In this document: positions 1 to 9,346 of the stretch, in pieces
How the letters are laid out: each line of letters starts with the position of its first letter
How positions within the stretch are numbered: position 1 is the stretch's first letter
Origin: Natronomonas moolapensis 8.8.11
Lineage (GTDB): Archaea; Halobacteriota; Halobacteria; Halobacteriales; Haloarculaceae
Reading direction: 5' to 3'
NCBI RefSeq assembly: GCF_000591055.1
Contig: NC_020388.1
Location: 2,232,001 to 2,296,000, forward strand
DNA length: 64,000 nt
Notes under the pieces: generated by a model
The model's database searches: none
Told to the model about the DNA's origin: nothing
What the model saw: only the letters and a program-made list of their open reading frames with translations
Made by a program: the position numbers and the translations under genes

Positions 1-11
1 CACGGAGTAGC

Positions 12-659
12 ATGATTCCGCTCTATCACGACTTCACCGATGAGACGGTTCTCGTCTTCGGCGGCGGTCCGGTCGGTGCCCGGAAGGCCAGACGCTTCGC
101 CCGGGAGGCGAACGTCGTCGTCGTCAGTCCCGAGTTCGCGGCCGACGGCTACGGCGAGGCGGAACTCGTCCGGGCCGCCCCGGATGCCGGGACCGTTGCC
201 GGGTGGTTCGACCGGACCGACCCCGCACTCGCCGTCGCGGCGACGGACGTCGATCCGGTGAACGAGGCGGTCGAACGGGAAGCCCGCAACCGCGGAACGC
301 TCATAAACCGGGCGGATCACTCCGGCGAGCGCGGCCCGGGCGGCGTCGTCGTCCCCGCGACTGTCCGAGACGGCGGCGTCGCAGTCTCGATCTCGACCGG
401 CGGAGCCAGCCCCGCCCTCTCGAAGGAACTCCGCAAGCGGATCGAGGGCGAACTCGACGGCGCGGGCGAACTCGCGGCGATAACCGCCGACGTTCGATCG
501 GAGCTGAAAGCCCGCGGCGTCGACCCGGCCCGCCGCCGTCGTGCCGTTCGGGCCGCCGTCCAGTCGCCGAGGGTTTGGAAGGATTTAGGTACGGGTGTCT
601 CCAACGCTCGACAAACAGTTGACGCCGTCGTCGACGCGGCGTTGGGTGAGAAGTCGTGA
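12..659 (+). CDS. Precorrin-2 dehydrogenase / siroheme synthase-like protein
   Basis: Likely converts precorrin-2 to sirohydrochlorin (NAD-dependent) in the siroheme-dependent heme route of haloarchaea; cytoplasmic. The 215-residue protein starts with a Rossmann fold whose glycine loop VFGGGPVGARKARRF lies at residues 15-29, followed by a Met8/CysG-N-type central region with STGGASPALSKELR near residue 130. Length fits the single-domain archaeal form, without the methyltransferase half of CysG. The ATG at 12 is the first in frame, and the gene overlaps hemA by four bases (GTGA), so the two are probably co-translated. A TAG at 8-10 may be the stop of another gene of the same operon, cut by the window edge. 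Whether it also has ferrochelatase activity cannot be told. Confidence 0.88.
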   Translation: MIPLYHDFTDETVLVFGGGPVGARKARRFAREANVVVVSPEFAADGYGEAELVRAAPDAGTVAGWFDRTDPALAVAATDVDPVNEAVEREARNRGTLINRADHSGERGPGGVVVPATVRDGGVAVSISTGGASPALSKELRKRIEGELDGAGELAAITADVRSELKARGVDPARRRRAVRAAVQSPRVWKDLGTGVSNARQTVDAVVDAALGEKS

Positions 660-2020
660 CAACGGGATCAAAATCGGAGATCGTCGCCGGCGTCAGCGTC
701 TCATACGGCCACGCGAGCGTCGAGCAGATCGAGACCGTCGCGGCGGACTCCGGGCGGGCGGCCGTCGAATCGCTGCTCGGACAGACCGAGGTCCTCGAGG
801 CGTTCGTCCTCCAGACCTGCAACCGGGCCGAAGCGTACGTCGTCTCCGAGACCGCGGCGTCGGCCCGCGAGGCACTGTCGACGTACGTCGACGGCGTCGC
901 GCCCGAGGCCGTCCGAGAGCTCGACCACGAGGAGAGTTTCAGACACCTCATGTCGGTCGCGTGCGGCCTCGAATCGCTCGTCTTGGGCGAAGACCAGATC
1001 ATCGGCCAGCTCCGGGACGCCTACGAGGACGCCCGCGGCGCCGGCGCCATCGGGCCGACACTCGACGACGCGATCCTGAAGGCGATCCACGTCGGCGAGC
1101 GGGCCCGAAGCGAGACGGCGATCAACGAGGGCGCACTCTCGCTCGGCTCCGCCGCGGTTCGGTTCGCCGACGACGAGCACGGTCTCGGGGACGCGACCGC
1201 CCTCGTTGTCGGGGCCGGCGAGATCGCGACGCTGGCGGCGAAGGCGCTCGACGAACCCGCCAGCCGGGTCGTGATCGCAAACCGGACGCTCCCGAACGCC
1301 GAACGCCTCGCGAAGCAACTCGAGAGCGAAACCTCCGTCGTCGGCCTCGATGCGCTCTCGGTCGCCGCCGACGAATCCGACGTCGTCGTCTCCGCCACCG
1401 GAAGCCACGAGCACGTGATCGACGCCACCGACCTCGAAACCGTCGGCGAGACCTGTATCGTCGACATTGCACAGCCCCGCGACGTCGCGCCCGAGGCGGC
1501 TTCGCTCGAGGACGTCTCCGTATACGACCTCGACGCGATCGAAACGATGACCGGCGAGACCAAAGCGAAGCGCCGCGAGGCCGCCGAGGTCGTCGAGACG
1601 ATGATCGACGAGGAACTCGAACGCCTTCTGACCCAGTACAAGCGCAAACGCGCAGACCAGGTCGTCGCGGCGATGTACGAAGGGGCCGAACGGATCAAGA
1701 GCCGCGAACTCAGAACCGCCGTCTCGAAACTCGAGAGCGAGTCCGAAACGGGCGTCTCCGAAACCGAACGCGAAATCCTCGAGTCGATGGCGGACGCCCT
1801 CGTCGGACAGCTCCTCTCGGCACCGACACAAAGCATCCGCGACGCCGCCGAGAACGACGACTGGTCGACGATCAGTACCGCACTGCAGCTCTTTGGGTCC
1901 GGATTCGAACTCGGGCCGACCACTCCGCCGGCGTCCCCGCGGGGTCCCGAAACCCTTTCCGAGGAGATGCGCGAGCGAATGCCCCCACGCGTCATCGAAC
2001 AGTTGATCGAGGACGACTGA
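656..2020 (+). CDS. hemA: Glutamyl-tRNA reductase
   Basis: Reduces glutamyl-tRNA(Glu) to glutamate-1-semialdehyde with NADPH, the first committed step of tetrapyrrole synthesis. The 454-residue protein shows the catalytic-cysteine motif QTCNRAEAY (Cys55), the family signature SLVLGEDQIIGQLRDAY around residue 105, a Rossmann domain with VVGAGEIATLAAKAL near residue 185, and a C-terminal helical dimerisation region. The start is a GTG overlapping the stop of the upstream siroheme gene; the next residues TTGSKSEIVAGVSV lead directly into the conserved N-terminus, supporting this start. Pairing with precorrin-2 dehydrogenase is the usual haloarchaeal heme cluster. Confidence 0.96.
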   Translation: MTTGSKSEIVAGVSVSYGHASVEQIETVAADSGRAAVESLLGQTEVLEAFVLQTCNRAEAYVVSETAASAREALSTYVDGVAPEAVRELDHEESFRHLMSVACGLESLVLGEDQIIGQLRDAYEDARGAGAIGPTLDDAILKAIHVGERARSETAINEGALSLGSAAVRFADDEHGLGDATALVVGAGEIATLAAKALDEPASRVVIANRTLPNAERLAKQLESETSVVGLDALSVAADESDVVVSATGSHEHVIDATDLETVGETCIVDIAQPRDVAPEAASLEDVSVYDLDAIETMTGETKAKRREAAEVVETMIDEELERLLTQYKRKRADQVVAAMYEGAERIKSRELRTAVSKLESESETGVSETEREILESMADALVGQLLSAPTQSIRDAAENDDWSTISTALQLFGSGFELGPTTPPASPRGPETLSEEMRERMPPRVIEQLIEDD

Positions 2021-2186
2021 GCGCATCGCGACGCGTCGCGTCCGGTTTTGACCGACGCGTCTTTTCGAACCGGAATCGTCCGTGTCCGACGGCTTCCGTA
2101 TTTGACGGCTTCCGTGTCCGGCGTCGATGCCTCTGTCTTTCGTTCCCGCCCGGCCACGGTCGAAACAGAACGCGAAACGCCGCCCG

Positions 2187-3332
2187 CTACAGCTCGTCGA
2201 GCTTCCGAAGCAGTTGGCCCTCGTACTCCTTGTCGGCCCTGATCCCCTTCAGCTCGAGGACGTTCCGCTCGAGTTTGTCGAGTGCGACCCGGAAGGCCGT
2301 ATCGGAGCCGTACCCCTCGCCGGTGCCGGCGATCTGCCCGCGGTTCGTCCGGAGGCGAATCTGGGCGTGGATCAGCGGTGTCCCTCGAAGCCGCTCTTTG
2401 TGCTCGCTGAGCCGAACGTGGGCGTGGTGGACCTGCATGTCCTGGTACTTGTCAACGACCTCCGCGATCGCGTCCTGGATGTCCGAGCGGGAGACCGTAT
2501 CCAGGAAGTCGATGTTCGTGATCTGGACGTCCATGCTTTGTTCCTCGGTGAACGTCAGCGCACGGAGCACGTCGGTCTTCGTGAGGATGCCGGCGACCGA
2601 CGTATCGTCCCCGTCGGGCGTGACGACCAAGCCGGCGTAGCCGCTCTCGAACATCCGCTCGACGGCGGTTTTGACCGTCTCCTCGCCGGTGATCGTCTCG
2701 ACGGGGGCGTTCATCATGTCGTAGACGGGCAGATCCAACATCCGATCGGTGTCGCCGGAGCGGTCGCCCTTCTGTTGGCGCTCCATCGTCCGGACCGCGA
2801 AGTCGGCGATGTCGTGTGTCGTCACCATCCCGGCCAGCCGGCCGTTTTCGTTGACGACGGGAAGCCGGGAGATGTCGTTCTCGCGCAGGTAGTTGATCGC
2901 CTTGCCGAGGTGGTCGTCCTCCTGGAGGGTAACGACGCTGTCGGTGTATATTTGATCGACGGTGAGCACCTCGAGGTTCTCGAGGACGGCCTCGAGGATC
3001 GCGTCCTCGGTGACGATACCCCAGAGCGTCTCGCCCTCGAAGACGGGGGCGACCTTCGTGCCGCCCTCGACGAGCATCCGGGCGACGTCGCGGACGTCCT
3101 CGTCTCGGCCGATCCGCGGGACGTTGCTCCGAGCGAGGACGTTCGCCTTTGCGTCGTCCTCGATGTGCGATTGGAGCAGCTGTCGCTCCGTGATCACGCC
3201 CGCGTACTCTTCTTCGTCGGTCACAACGATCCCTTTGGGGTTCTCCCGTTCGAAGACGGACCTGACCTTCCCGAGCCGCTCGTCGCTATCCACCTGGACG
3301 AACTCATCGGTGGCGATGTCTGCGATATTCAT
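2187..3332 (-). CDS. Four-CBS-domain protein with C-terminal HPF/RaiA-like domain
   Basis: Residues 1-270 of this 381-residue protein hold four CBS repeats (roughly 1-55, 65-120, 125-190 and 205-270), modules that bind adenosine nucleotides and act as energy sensors. Residues 275-381 look like a ribosome-hibernation (HPF/RaiA) fold: a strand around VQITNIDFLD, a helix DIQDAIAEVVDKY, strands AHVRLSEH, LIHAQIRLRTN and GQIAGTGEGYG, and a final helix AFRVALDKLERNV, in the beta-alpha-beta-beta-beta-alpha order of that family. Inference: an AMP/ATP-responsive factor that binds the small ribosomal subunit. The gene is monocistronic and convergent with hemA. The CBS assignment is firm; the HPF assignment rests on pattern matching by eye. 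Confidence 0.85.
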   Translation of the reverse strand: MNIADIATDEFVQVDSDERLGKVRSVFERENPKGIVVTDEEEYAGVITERQLLQSHIEDDAKANVLARSNVPRIGRDEDVRDVARMLVEGGTKVAPVFEGETLWGIVTEDAILEAVLENLEVLTVDQIYTDSVVTLQEDDHLGKAINYLRENDISRLPVVNENGRLAGMVTTHDIADFAVRTMERQQKGDRSGDTDRMLDLPVYDMMNAPVETITGEETVKTAVERMFESGYAGLVVTPDGDDTSVAGILTKTDVLRALTFTEEQSMDVQITNIDFLDTVSRSDIQDAIAEVVDKYQDMQVHHAHVRLSEHKERLRGTPLIHAQIRLRTNRGQIAGTGEGYGSDTAFRVALDKLERNVLELKGIRADKEYEGQLLRKLDEL

Positions 3333-3507
3333 CTCTAGCCCGGAGTTTCACCGTCGCGGCTCTTGAAAGTACCTCACTGCCACGCGGCGTGCGCCGAGGT
3401 ACCGTGACACCGTCGAGCGCCGGCAGCGGGGGGAGCGGCGGGCGGGCGACAGCGCGGCCCGGCGTGTTCCGGCCGTCGTGCGATCTACCGCGCGCGTCCG
3501 GGATGGC

Positions 3508-6500
3508 CTACTCGCCCCAGTTGCGCCGCTCGGTGGGGCGCTCTCCGAGCGCCATCACGTCGAGCGGTTCCTCGCGCGTCTCGATGGCCTCCATCGTCGC
3601 GCGCGCGCTCGGCACCGTCGAGAAGTAGGTGATCCCCTCCTCGACAGCGATCTCGAGGACGTCGCGATCCCGCGAGAAGACGACGTCGACCTCGCCGTCC
3701 CGTAACGCGGCCGTGACGTCCTCGAAGTCGTCCGTCGTTTTGACGTCGAAGTGGCGTTCGGCGTGTTCTCGGACGTCGGTGATGTCCTCGTTCTTCTGGG
3801 ACATCCCCCGCAGCGTCTCGAGGTCGACGATCGCCGTCCCCTCGGTCGGGATCGCCTTGTCGGTGGCCGATTGGGCCTTCAGGTACGCCTTGCCGAACGA
3901 GCGGGCCGTCCCCATCACCTCGCCGGTCGATTTCATCTCCGGGCCGAGCCGGGGATCCGACCCCGGCAACCGATCGAACGGGAGCACGACTTCTTTCACC
4001 GAGACGTGCTCGGGGACCTGCTCGTGGGTCCGAAGTTCCTCGAGCGACTGGCCGGCCATGACCTTCGCCGCCAGCTTCGCGATCGGGACACCCGTCGCCT
4101 TCGAGACGAACGGGACGGTGCGCGACGACCGGGGGTTGGCCTCCAAGACGTACACCTCGCCGTCCCGGACCGCCAACTGGACGTTCAACAGTCCCTCCGT
4201 CTCGAGGGCGCGCGCGATCTCGAGTGTGACCTCGCGGACGCGCTCGAGGACGTCCTGCGACAGCGACCGCGGCGGGATCAGACACGCCGAGTCGCCCGAG
4301 TGGACGCCGGCCGCCTCGACGTGCTCCATGATGCCGCCGATGAGGACGTCCTCGCCGTCGGCGACCGCGTCCACGTCGAGTTCGACCGCGTCCGCGAGAA
4401 AGTCGTCGACGAGGATCGGCTTGTCCGGGGCGACCCGGACCGCCTCCTCGATGTACTCGGTGAGTTCCGCGTCGGAGTAGACGACGTCCATCGCCCGGCC
4501 GCCGAGGACGTAGGACGGTCGCACGAGGACCGGGTAGCCGATCTCGTGGGCGAGTTCGAGCGCCTCGGCCTCGCTCGTGGCCGTGCCGCCCTCCGGTTGG
4601 CTGATCCCCAACTCGTCCATGAGGACGTTGAACCGGTCGCGGTCCTCGGCGAGGTCCATCGCCTCGACGGACGTGCCGAGGATCTCACAGTCGAGCCCGC
4701 GCCGGTCGAGTTCGGCCTCCAGCGGTTCGCCGACGTTGACCGAGGTCTGGCCGCCGAACTGGACCATCACGCCGTCGGCTCCGGTCTCCTCGACGACGTC
4801 GGCGACTTCTTCGGCCGTGATCGGCTCGAAGAACAGGCCGTCAGAGGTGTCGTAGTCCGTCGAGACCGTCTCGGGGTTGTTGTTGACGACGTGGGCCTCG
4901 GTGCCGACCTCCCGGAGGGCACGGACGGCGTGGACCGCACAGTAGTCGAACTCGACGCCCTGGCCGATCCGGATGGGCCCGCCCCCGACCACGACGACGC
5001 TCTCCGTGTCGCGGTCGATCTGGACCTCGCTGTTGCCGCGCCCCGTCGGTGGCTCCCGCGCCGAGTAGTAATACGGCGTCGACGCGCGGAATTCGCCGGC
5101 GCACGTATCGACCTGTTTGTACGTCCGCCGGGAGGTCTCGGCCTCGATGTCGTCGACGGTCGCGCCCGCTCCGTCGGTCTCGACCGGGTGTCCGGTCTCG
5201 GTCCCCGGGTCGGCGCGCTCGGCCGGGATCCAGGAGGCGTGGGTGTCAGTGAACTCGTCGCCCGCCATGGCGGCGATCTCCTGGTCGGTAAAGCCCACGT
5301 CGGCGGCGGCCTGGTAGTCGCCGTTCCGCGCGGCCTCGGCGGCCTCGACGATCCGGCCGAAGCGCTCGAGGTACCACTCGTAGATCCCCGTCAGATCCTG
5401 GATCTCATCGAGGGCGTAGCCGCGGTCGAACGCCTCGAAGACCGCGTAAGGGCGATCGGGAGTGGGCCGTTCGAGGTACGCCGTTTCGAGTTCGGCGTCG
5501 CCCACCTCGGTCCACTCGACGGCTGGGTCGTACTCCGAGGACCGAAGCGCCTTCAACAGCGACTCCTCGAACGTCCGGCCGATCGACATCGCCTCGCCGG
5601 TGGATTTCATCGCCGGCCCGAGTTCGAACGCCACGTTCGAGAACTTGTCCTTCGGCCACCGGGGAACCTTCGTGACAACGTAGTCGATCGCCGGCTCGAA
5701 GGCGGCGGTGGTCTCGCCCGTAATTTCGTTGTCGATTTCGTGGAGGCGCTTGCCCAGCGCAACCTTCGCCGTGACGCGGGCGATCGGGTAGCCCGTGGCC
5801 TTCGAGGCCAACGCCGACGACCGCGAGACGCGGGGATTGACCTCGACGACGCGGTACTCCCCGGAGGGCGTGCCGTCGTCGCGCCAGGCGTGTTGGATGT
5901 TGCAGCCGCCCTCGATGCCCAGCTCGCGGATGACCTTCAGCGCCGAGTCGCGCATCTCCTGGTGGGCCTCGTCGGGGATGACCTGACTGGGCGTGACGAC
6001 GGTGGACTCGCCGGTGTGAATCCCCATCGGGTCGATGTTCTCCATGTTGCAGATGATGATACAGGAGTCGTCGGCGTCGCGCATCACCTCGTACTCCAAC
6101 TCGACCCAGCCGGCGATCGATTCAGTGATCTGGACCTCGTGGTTCCGCGAGAGCTGAAACCCTTTGCGCGCGATCTCGCGGAGTTCGTCCATGTCGTCGA
6201 CGACGCCCGAGCCGGAGCCACCGAGCGTGTAGGCGGTGCGGGCGATGACCGGCAGGCCGCCGACGGACTCGACTGCGTCCTCGAGTTCCGCCATCTCCGA
6301 GATGGTCTCGGAGCGACAGACGGGTTCGCCGATCTTCTTCATGCGCTCGCGGAAGAGGTCTCGATCCTCCGTGGCGTAGATGGTGTCCAGCGGCGTTCCC
6401 ATGATCTCGACGCCGTACTCCTCTAGGACACCCTCCTCCGCGAGTTCGGCGGTGACATTCAGGCCGGTCTGGCCCCCGAGTCCCGCGATGACGCCGTCGG

Positions 6501-6741
6501 GTTCCTCCTTGCGGACGACCTCCGCGATGGCCTCCGTGGTGATCGGCTCGACGTAGACCTTGTCGGCCATCTCGGGGTCCGTCATGATCGTCGCCGGGTT
6601 CGAGTTGACGAGGACGACACGGGCACCCTCCTCCTTCAGCGCCCGGCACGCCTGTGCGCCCGAGTAGTCGAACTCCGCCGCCTGTCCGATCTGTATCGGC
6701 CCGCTGCCGATGAGCAAAATAGTGCGGTCCTCGTCTGGCAT
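3508..6741 (-). CDS. carB: Carbamoyl-phosphate synthase large subunit
   Basis: Makes carbamoyl phosphate from bicarbonate, ammonia and two ATP for arginine and pyrimidine synthesis; ammonia comes from CarA, which is not in the window. The 1077-residue length is normal. The two homologous halves each begin with the repeated sequence GxGPIxIGQ (LIGSGPIQIGQAAEFDYSG near residue 10 and VVGGGPIRIGQGVEFDYC near residue 590) and each carries an ATP-grasp domain with EVNPRxSRSS (first half) or EANPRSSRTVPF (second half). The last ~140 residues form the MGS-like regulatory domain. An insertion rich in Asp/Glu around residues 500-560 separates the halves. ATG at 6741 follows a TATA-like CTTATTAC about 26 bases upstream, so the mRNA is probably leaderless. 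Confidence 0.97.
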   Translation of the reverse strand: MPDEDRTILLIGSGPIQIGQAAEFDYSGAQACRALKEEGARVVLVNSNPATIMTDPEMADKVYVEPITTEAIAEVVRKEEPDGVIAGLGGQTGLNVTAELAEEGVLEEYGVEIMGTPLDTIYATEDRDLFRERMKKIGEPVCRSETISEMAELEDAVESVGGLPVIARTAYTLGGSGSGVVDDMDELREIARKGFQLSRNHEVQITESIAGWVELEYEVMRDADDSCIIICNMENIDPMGIHTGESTVVTPSQVIPDEAHQEMRDSALKVIRELGIEGGCNIQHAWRDDGTPSGEYRVVEVNPRVSRSSALASKATGYPIARVTAKVALGKRLHEIDNEITGETTAAFEPAIDYVVTKVPRWPKDKFSNVAFELGPAMKSTGEAMSIGRTFEESLLKALRSSEYDPAVEWTEVGDAELETAYLERPTPDRPYAVFEAFDRGYALDEIQDLTGIYEWYLERFGRIVEAAEAARNGDYQAAADVGFTDQEIAAMAGDEFTDTHASWIPAERADPGTETGHPVETDGAGATVDDIEAETSRRTYKQVDTCAGEFRASTPYYYSAREPPTGRGNSEVQIDRDTESVVVVGGGPIRIGQGVEFDYCAVHAVRALREVGTEAHVVNNNPETVSTDYDTSDGLFFEPITAEEVADVVEETGADGVMVQFGGQTSVNVGEPLEAELDRRGLDCEILGTSVEAMDLAEDRDRFNVLMDELGISQPEGGTATSEAEALELAHEIGYPVLVRPSYVLGGRAMDVVYSDAELTEYIEEAVRVAPDKPILVDDFLADAVELDVDAVADGEDVLIGGIMEHVEAAGVHSGDSACLIPPRSLSQDVLERVREVTLEIARALETEGLLNVQLAVRDGEVYVLEANPRSSRTVPFVSKATGVPIAKLAAKVMAGQSLEELRTHEQVPEHVSVKEVVLPFDRLPGSDPRLGPEMKSTGEVMGTARSFGKAYLKAQSATDKAIPTEGTAIVDLETLRGMSQKNEDITDVREHAERHFDVKTTDDFEDVTAALRDGEVDVVFSRDRDVLEIAVEEGITYFSTVPSARATMEAIETREEPLDVMALGERPTERRNWGE

Positions 6742-6956
6742 TATCCGATCGGAGTCCGCACATCGTAATAAGCCCGGCGAAAGAGTACGGAATTCGAACT
6801 CGAATTACGAATTTCGAACCGAACGATCCGGAGACGCACTGCCCCACACGCCGACGATACTGCCCCGAGAAGGTCTCTATCCACGGTAACTGATAGCCGA
6901 ACGTATCGGCGTCGATTTTCCCATCGAGGAGCACCCGGACACCCGATTTCCCCGGC

Positions 6957-8669
6957 TCAGGCGCTACCGCTATCCGGGAGAACGACGGTGACGACGTTCC
7001 CATCGTTGTAGTCGAACCTGACCTCACCGTTCAGCGCGGTCACACACCAGTTGACAATCCACAGGCCGATTCCCCGTCCGTGCTGAAGCGGCGTTTCGTC
7101 GCCCGCGGCCAGCGAGGCGGTTTCGATCTCCGGGATCGGCGGGTTCCTGTCCCGGACCTCGAAGACCGTCCGGCCATCGTCCGCCGCCCTGACGTGGATT
7201 TCGACGGTCGGCCCCGACGTCTCCGCGTGTTCGGCCGCGTTCTCGACGAGGTTCGATAGTATCAATTCGAGGAGTTCGGGATCGGTCTGGACCCCGACGG
7301 CCGGCGGTTCGAGAGTACGCTCCAACACTGCATCCGGATACGCCGCGTGGACGTCGCCTTCGACGCTGTCGAGCAGTTCGGCGACGGGAACGCTTCGCCG
7401 CCGCTGCTCTCCCTCCTGTATCTGATCGAACGCCCGGACCTTCTCGCCGATCGAGAGCAGGCGGTCGCCGGCCTCGACGATCGCTCCGGCCTGTGCCGCC
7501 ACCCCTTCGTCGTCCACTCCGGACTCGATCGCGTCGGCGTGCCCCCGGATCACCGTCATCTCGTTGCGGAGGTTGTGCCTGAGCACCCGGTTGAGGACGG
7601 CGAGTTGCTGTTCGCGCTGTCGCTCCTCGGTGATGTCGTATAGGACGAGCGTTCCTCCGACGGGATCGTCGCGCGTATCGTCAAGCGACGTGTACGACGC
7701 CGCGAACGTCCCGCCGGCACGCCCGGGGAGTTCGAGTTCGCCCTCCGTCCGGACTGTATCGAGATCGCTACCGATGAGTTCCGCAAGCGCGATCGGGAGC
7801 GACTCGGTCGCCGACACGCCGAACAACTGGCCGGCGCGTTCGTTGAGGTTTACCACCTGTTCGTTCGGATCGACGATCAGGAGGGGATCGTTGAGGTCGT
7901 CGAGTGCGCTCCGCTCGGCGGCCCGCTGTGTCGCCGGGTTCGTTTCGAACATGTGGGTCCCGACGAACGCGTACGCGTCCAGCGCGACGTGCGGGAGTAT
8001 CAAAACCGGCGTAAGGTTCAATTGCGGGACCGGGCCGAGTTCGAACAGCCACACGAGCCCCCCGACGGACGGCGGTACCGTGCTGAGGACGACGGCCGTC
8101 GCCTCCCGTCGGTACAACGGGCCGTAGTTCAGGATCGTACCGACGAGTAACAACGTCCCGATCCCCGCGGTTCCAAGACTAAAGAGCGCGGCGAAGAGCC
8201 CCCACGGCCCGACGGCGTAGCGAACCGTCGCCGCCCCGAACGTCGGATCGAGGCGAAACCCCGTCCAGAGGAGCCCGTATCGCCCGTTCGTCGCCGCCAA
8301 CAGAAGCGTTAGCACCGGGACGGCGACCACCACACCGTACAGCGGGTTCCGGACGACCCCCGATCTACCGGTGTACTCGAGCCCGAACGCGAGAAACGGC
8401 GGCCCGATACAGCAGACGCTCACGAACGTGAACAGTTCCAGCGTCGCCCGGACGCCGGGATCGAACACCAGAAGCGACCCCCCGTAGAACCCACAGAACA
8501 GCGCGACCGCCACGAGAGAAACCATAAACCAGTTCGCGCCCGGCTTGCCCCGATGCCGGCGCAGGTACGCGGCGAGTGAAATCGACCCGAACGCGGGGAG
8601 CAACGAGCCGACCACCAACAACGACAGGAGGTCCGGCGTCGATACGGCGAGCAAATACCTACCGATCAT
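6957..8669 (-). CDS. Membrane sensor histidine kinase (7TM-PAS-HATPase)
   Basis: A signal-transducing kinase of about 570 residues. The N-terminal ~215 residues contain seven hydrophobic segments of the histidine-kinase 7TM type; a PAS domain follows (about 240-345), then the phosphoacceptor H-box RVLRHNLRNEMTVIRGHADA, an N-box with LVENAAEHAE, and the glycine-rich ATP lid GRGIGLWIVNW at the C-terminus. I chose ATG at 8669 (MIGRYLLAVSTPDLL), which leads straight into the first membrane helix; an upstream ATG at 8744 would add 25 non-hydrophobic residues. No response regulator is adjacent, as is common for haloarchaeal kinases. The stimulus is unknown. Confidence 0.88.
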   Translation of the reverse strand: MIGRYLLAVSTPDLLSLLVVGSLLPAFGSISLAAYLRRHRGKPGANWFMVSLVAVALFCGFYGGSLLVFDPGVRATLELFTFVSVCCIGPPFLAFGLEYTGRSGVVRNPLYGVVVAVPVLTLLLAATNGRYGLLWTGFRLDPTFGAATVRYAVGPWGLFAALFSLGTAGIGTLLLVGTILNYGPLYRREATAVVLSTVPPSVGGLVWLFELGPVPQLNLTPVLILPHVALDAYAFVGTHMFETNPATQRAAERSALDDLNDPLLIVDPNEQVVNLNERAGQLFGVSATESLPIALAELIGSDLDTVRTEGELELPGRAGGTFAASYTSLDDTRDDPVGGTLVLYDITEERQREQQLAVLNRVLRHNLRNEMTVIRGHADAIESGVDDEGVAAQAGAIVEAGDRLLSIGEKVRAFDQIQEGEQRRRSVPVAELLDSVEGDVHAAYPDAVLERTLEPPAVGVQTDPELLELILSNLVENAAEHAETSGPTVEIHVRAADDGRTVFEVRDRNPPIPEIETASLAAGDETPLQHGRGIGLWIVNWCVTALNGEVRFDYNDGNVVTVVLPDSGSA

Positions 8670-8891
8670 GCGGTGTGGAGGGTGTTTGAGGGGTGCGGGA
8701 GGCTGTATCGTCACCGATTCGGCGAGGTAGCGGCGGCCGCCCACCGACGGCTGTCGGCCGCCACCTGCCCCGTCGGCGCGCCGAACGGGTTCCGCCCTGG
8801 ATCGGGACTGAAACCATGTTGATCGCGTCGTTTCGCGGCGGGCAGGTTATACTTTGTCGCTCGGATCGATCCGTCGATCCCGCATCCGCCG

Positions 8892-9284
8892 TCACTCCAA
8901 CAGTTCGATCGTGTCGTCGCCGTTGGGGACCGCACAAATGAACGCGCCGGGGGCGTCGCGGTCGTTTCGGTACCAGTGGACCGTCCCGGCGGGAATGAAA
9001 AGCGAGTCGCCGGCCGCGACGGTGTGTTCCTCGTCGTCAATCCCGACGACGTACTCGCCCTCGAGGACGTACTGTTCGTGTTCGAGTTCGTTGGTGTGTT
9101 TCGGCACCGACGCCCCCGGTTCCAGCTCGAAGCGGCGGATCGCGAGGTTCGGCGCGCCGTCGTCGGGGCCGACGAGGACGCTCTTCGAGAGGCCCTCTCC
9201 GGCGTCGACGGCGCGTTGCTCGATCGACGCTGCGCGCTTGATCGTCGGCTCCGCCTGCGCTCGTTGCTCCGCTGGCTCGGACAT
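8892..9284 (-). CDS. Cupin-domain protein
   Basis: A 130-residue single-domain cupin. Motif 1 is visible as HTNELEHEQYVLEGEYVVG and motif 2 as GDSLFIPAGTVHWYRN, with the His/His/Glu/His metal ligands of the family present. It ends VPNGDDTIELLE. Small cupins of this type bind a divalent metal and may be enzymes or small-molecule-binding proteins; nothing here tells which. The ATG at 9284 gives MSEPAEQRAQAEPTIKRA, a typical acidic leader; longer in-frame extensions upstream run through the neighbouring gene and are not credible. It stands alone between the sensor kinase and the CinA-like gene. Confidence 0.85.
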   Translation of the reverse strand: MSEPAEQRAQAEPTIKRAASIEQRAVDAGEGLSKSVLVGPDDGAPNLAIRRFELEPGASVPKHTNELEHEQYVLEGEYVVGIDDEEHTVAAGDSLFIPAGTVHWYRNDRDAPGAFICAVPNGDDTIELLE

Positions 9285-9346
9285 ATCGCAAACCACGGGC
9301 CCCGGCGACTTGGAGGTGTCTCTCCCGCCGGCCCGCCACCGACCGC

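Noticed and set aside
595-2640. A long plus-strand Arg-rich open frame across hemA and the next gene
   Set aside because: It is the opposite-phase shadow of hemA in GC-rich DNA, very rich in Arg, with no family motifs.
3751-6426. A long open frame opposite carB
   Set aside because: An antisense shadow of a well-supported gene. Such frames are common in high-GC haloarchaeal DNA.
6742-6956. Repeated TTCGAA-like motifs between carB and the sensor kinase
   Set aside because: Short and degenerate, with no clear symmetry beyond chance in this sequence.
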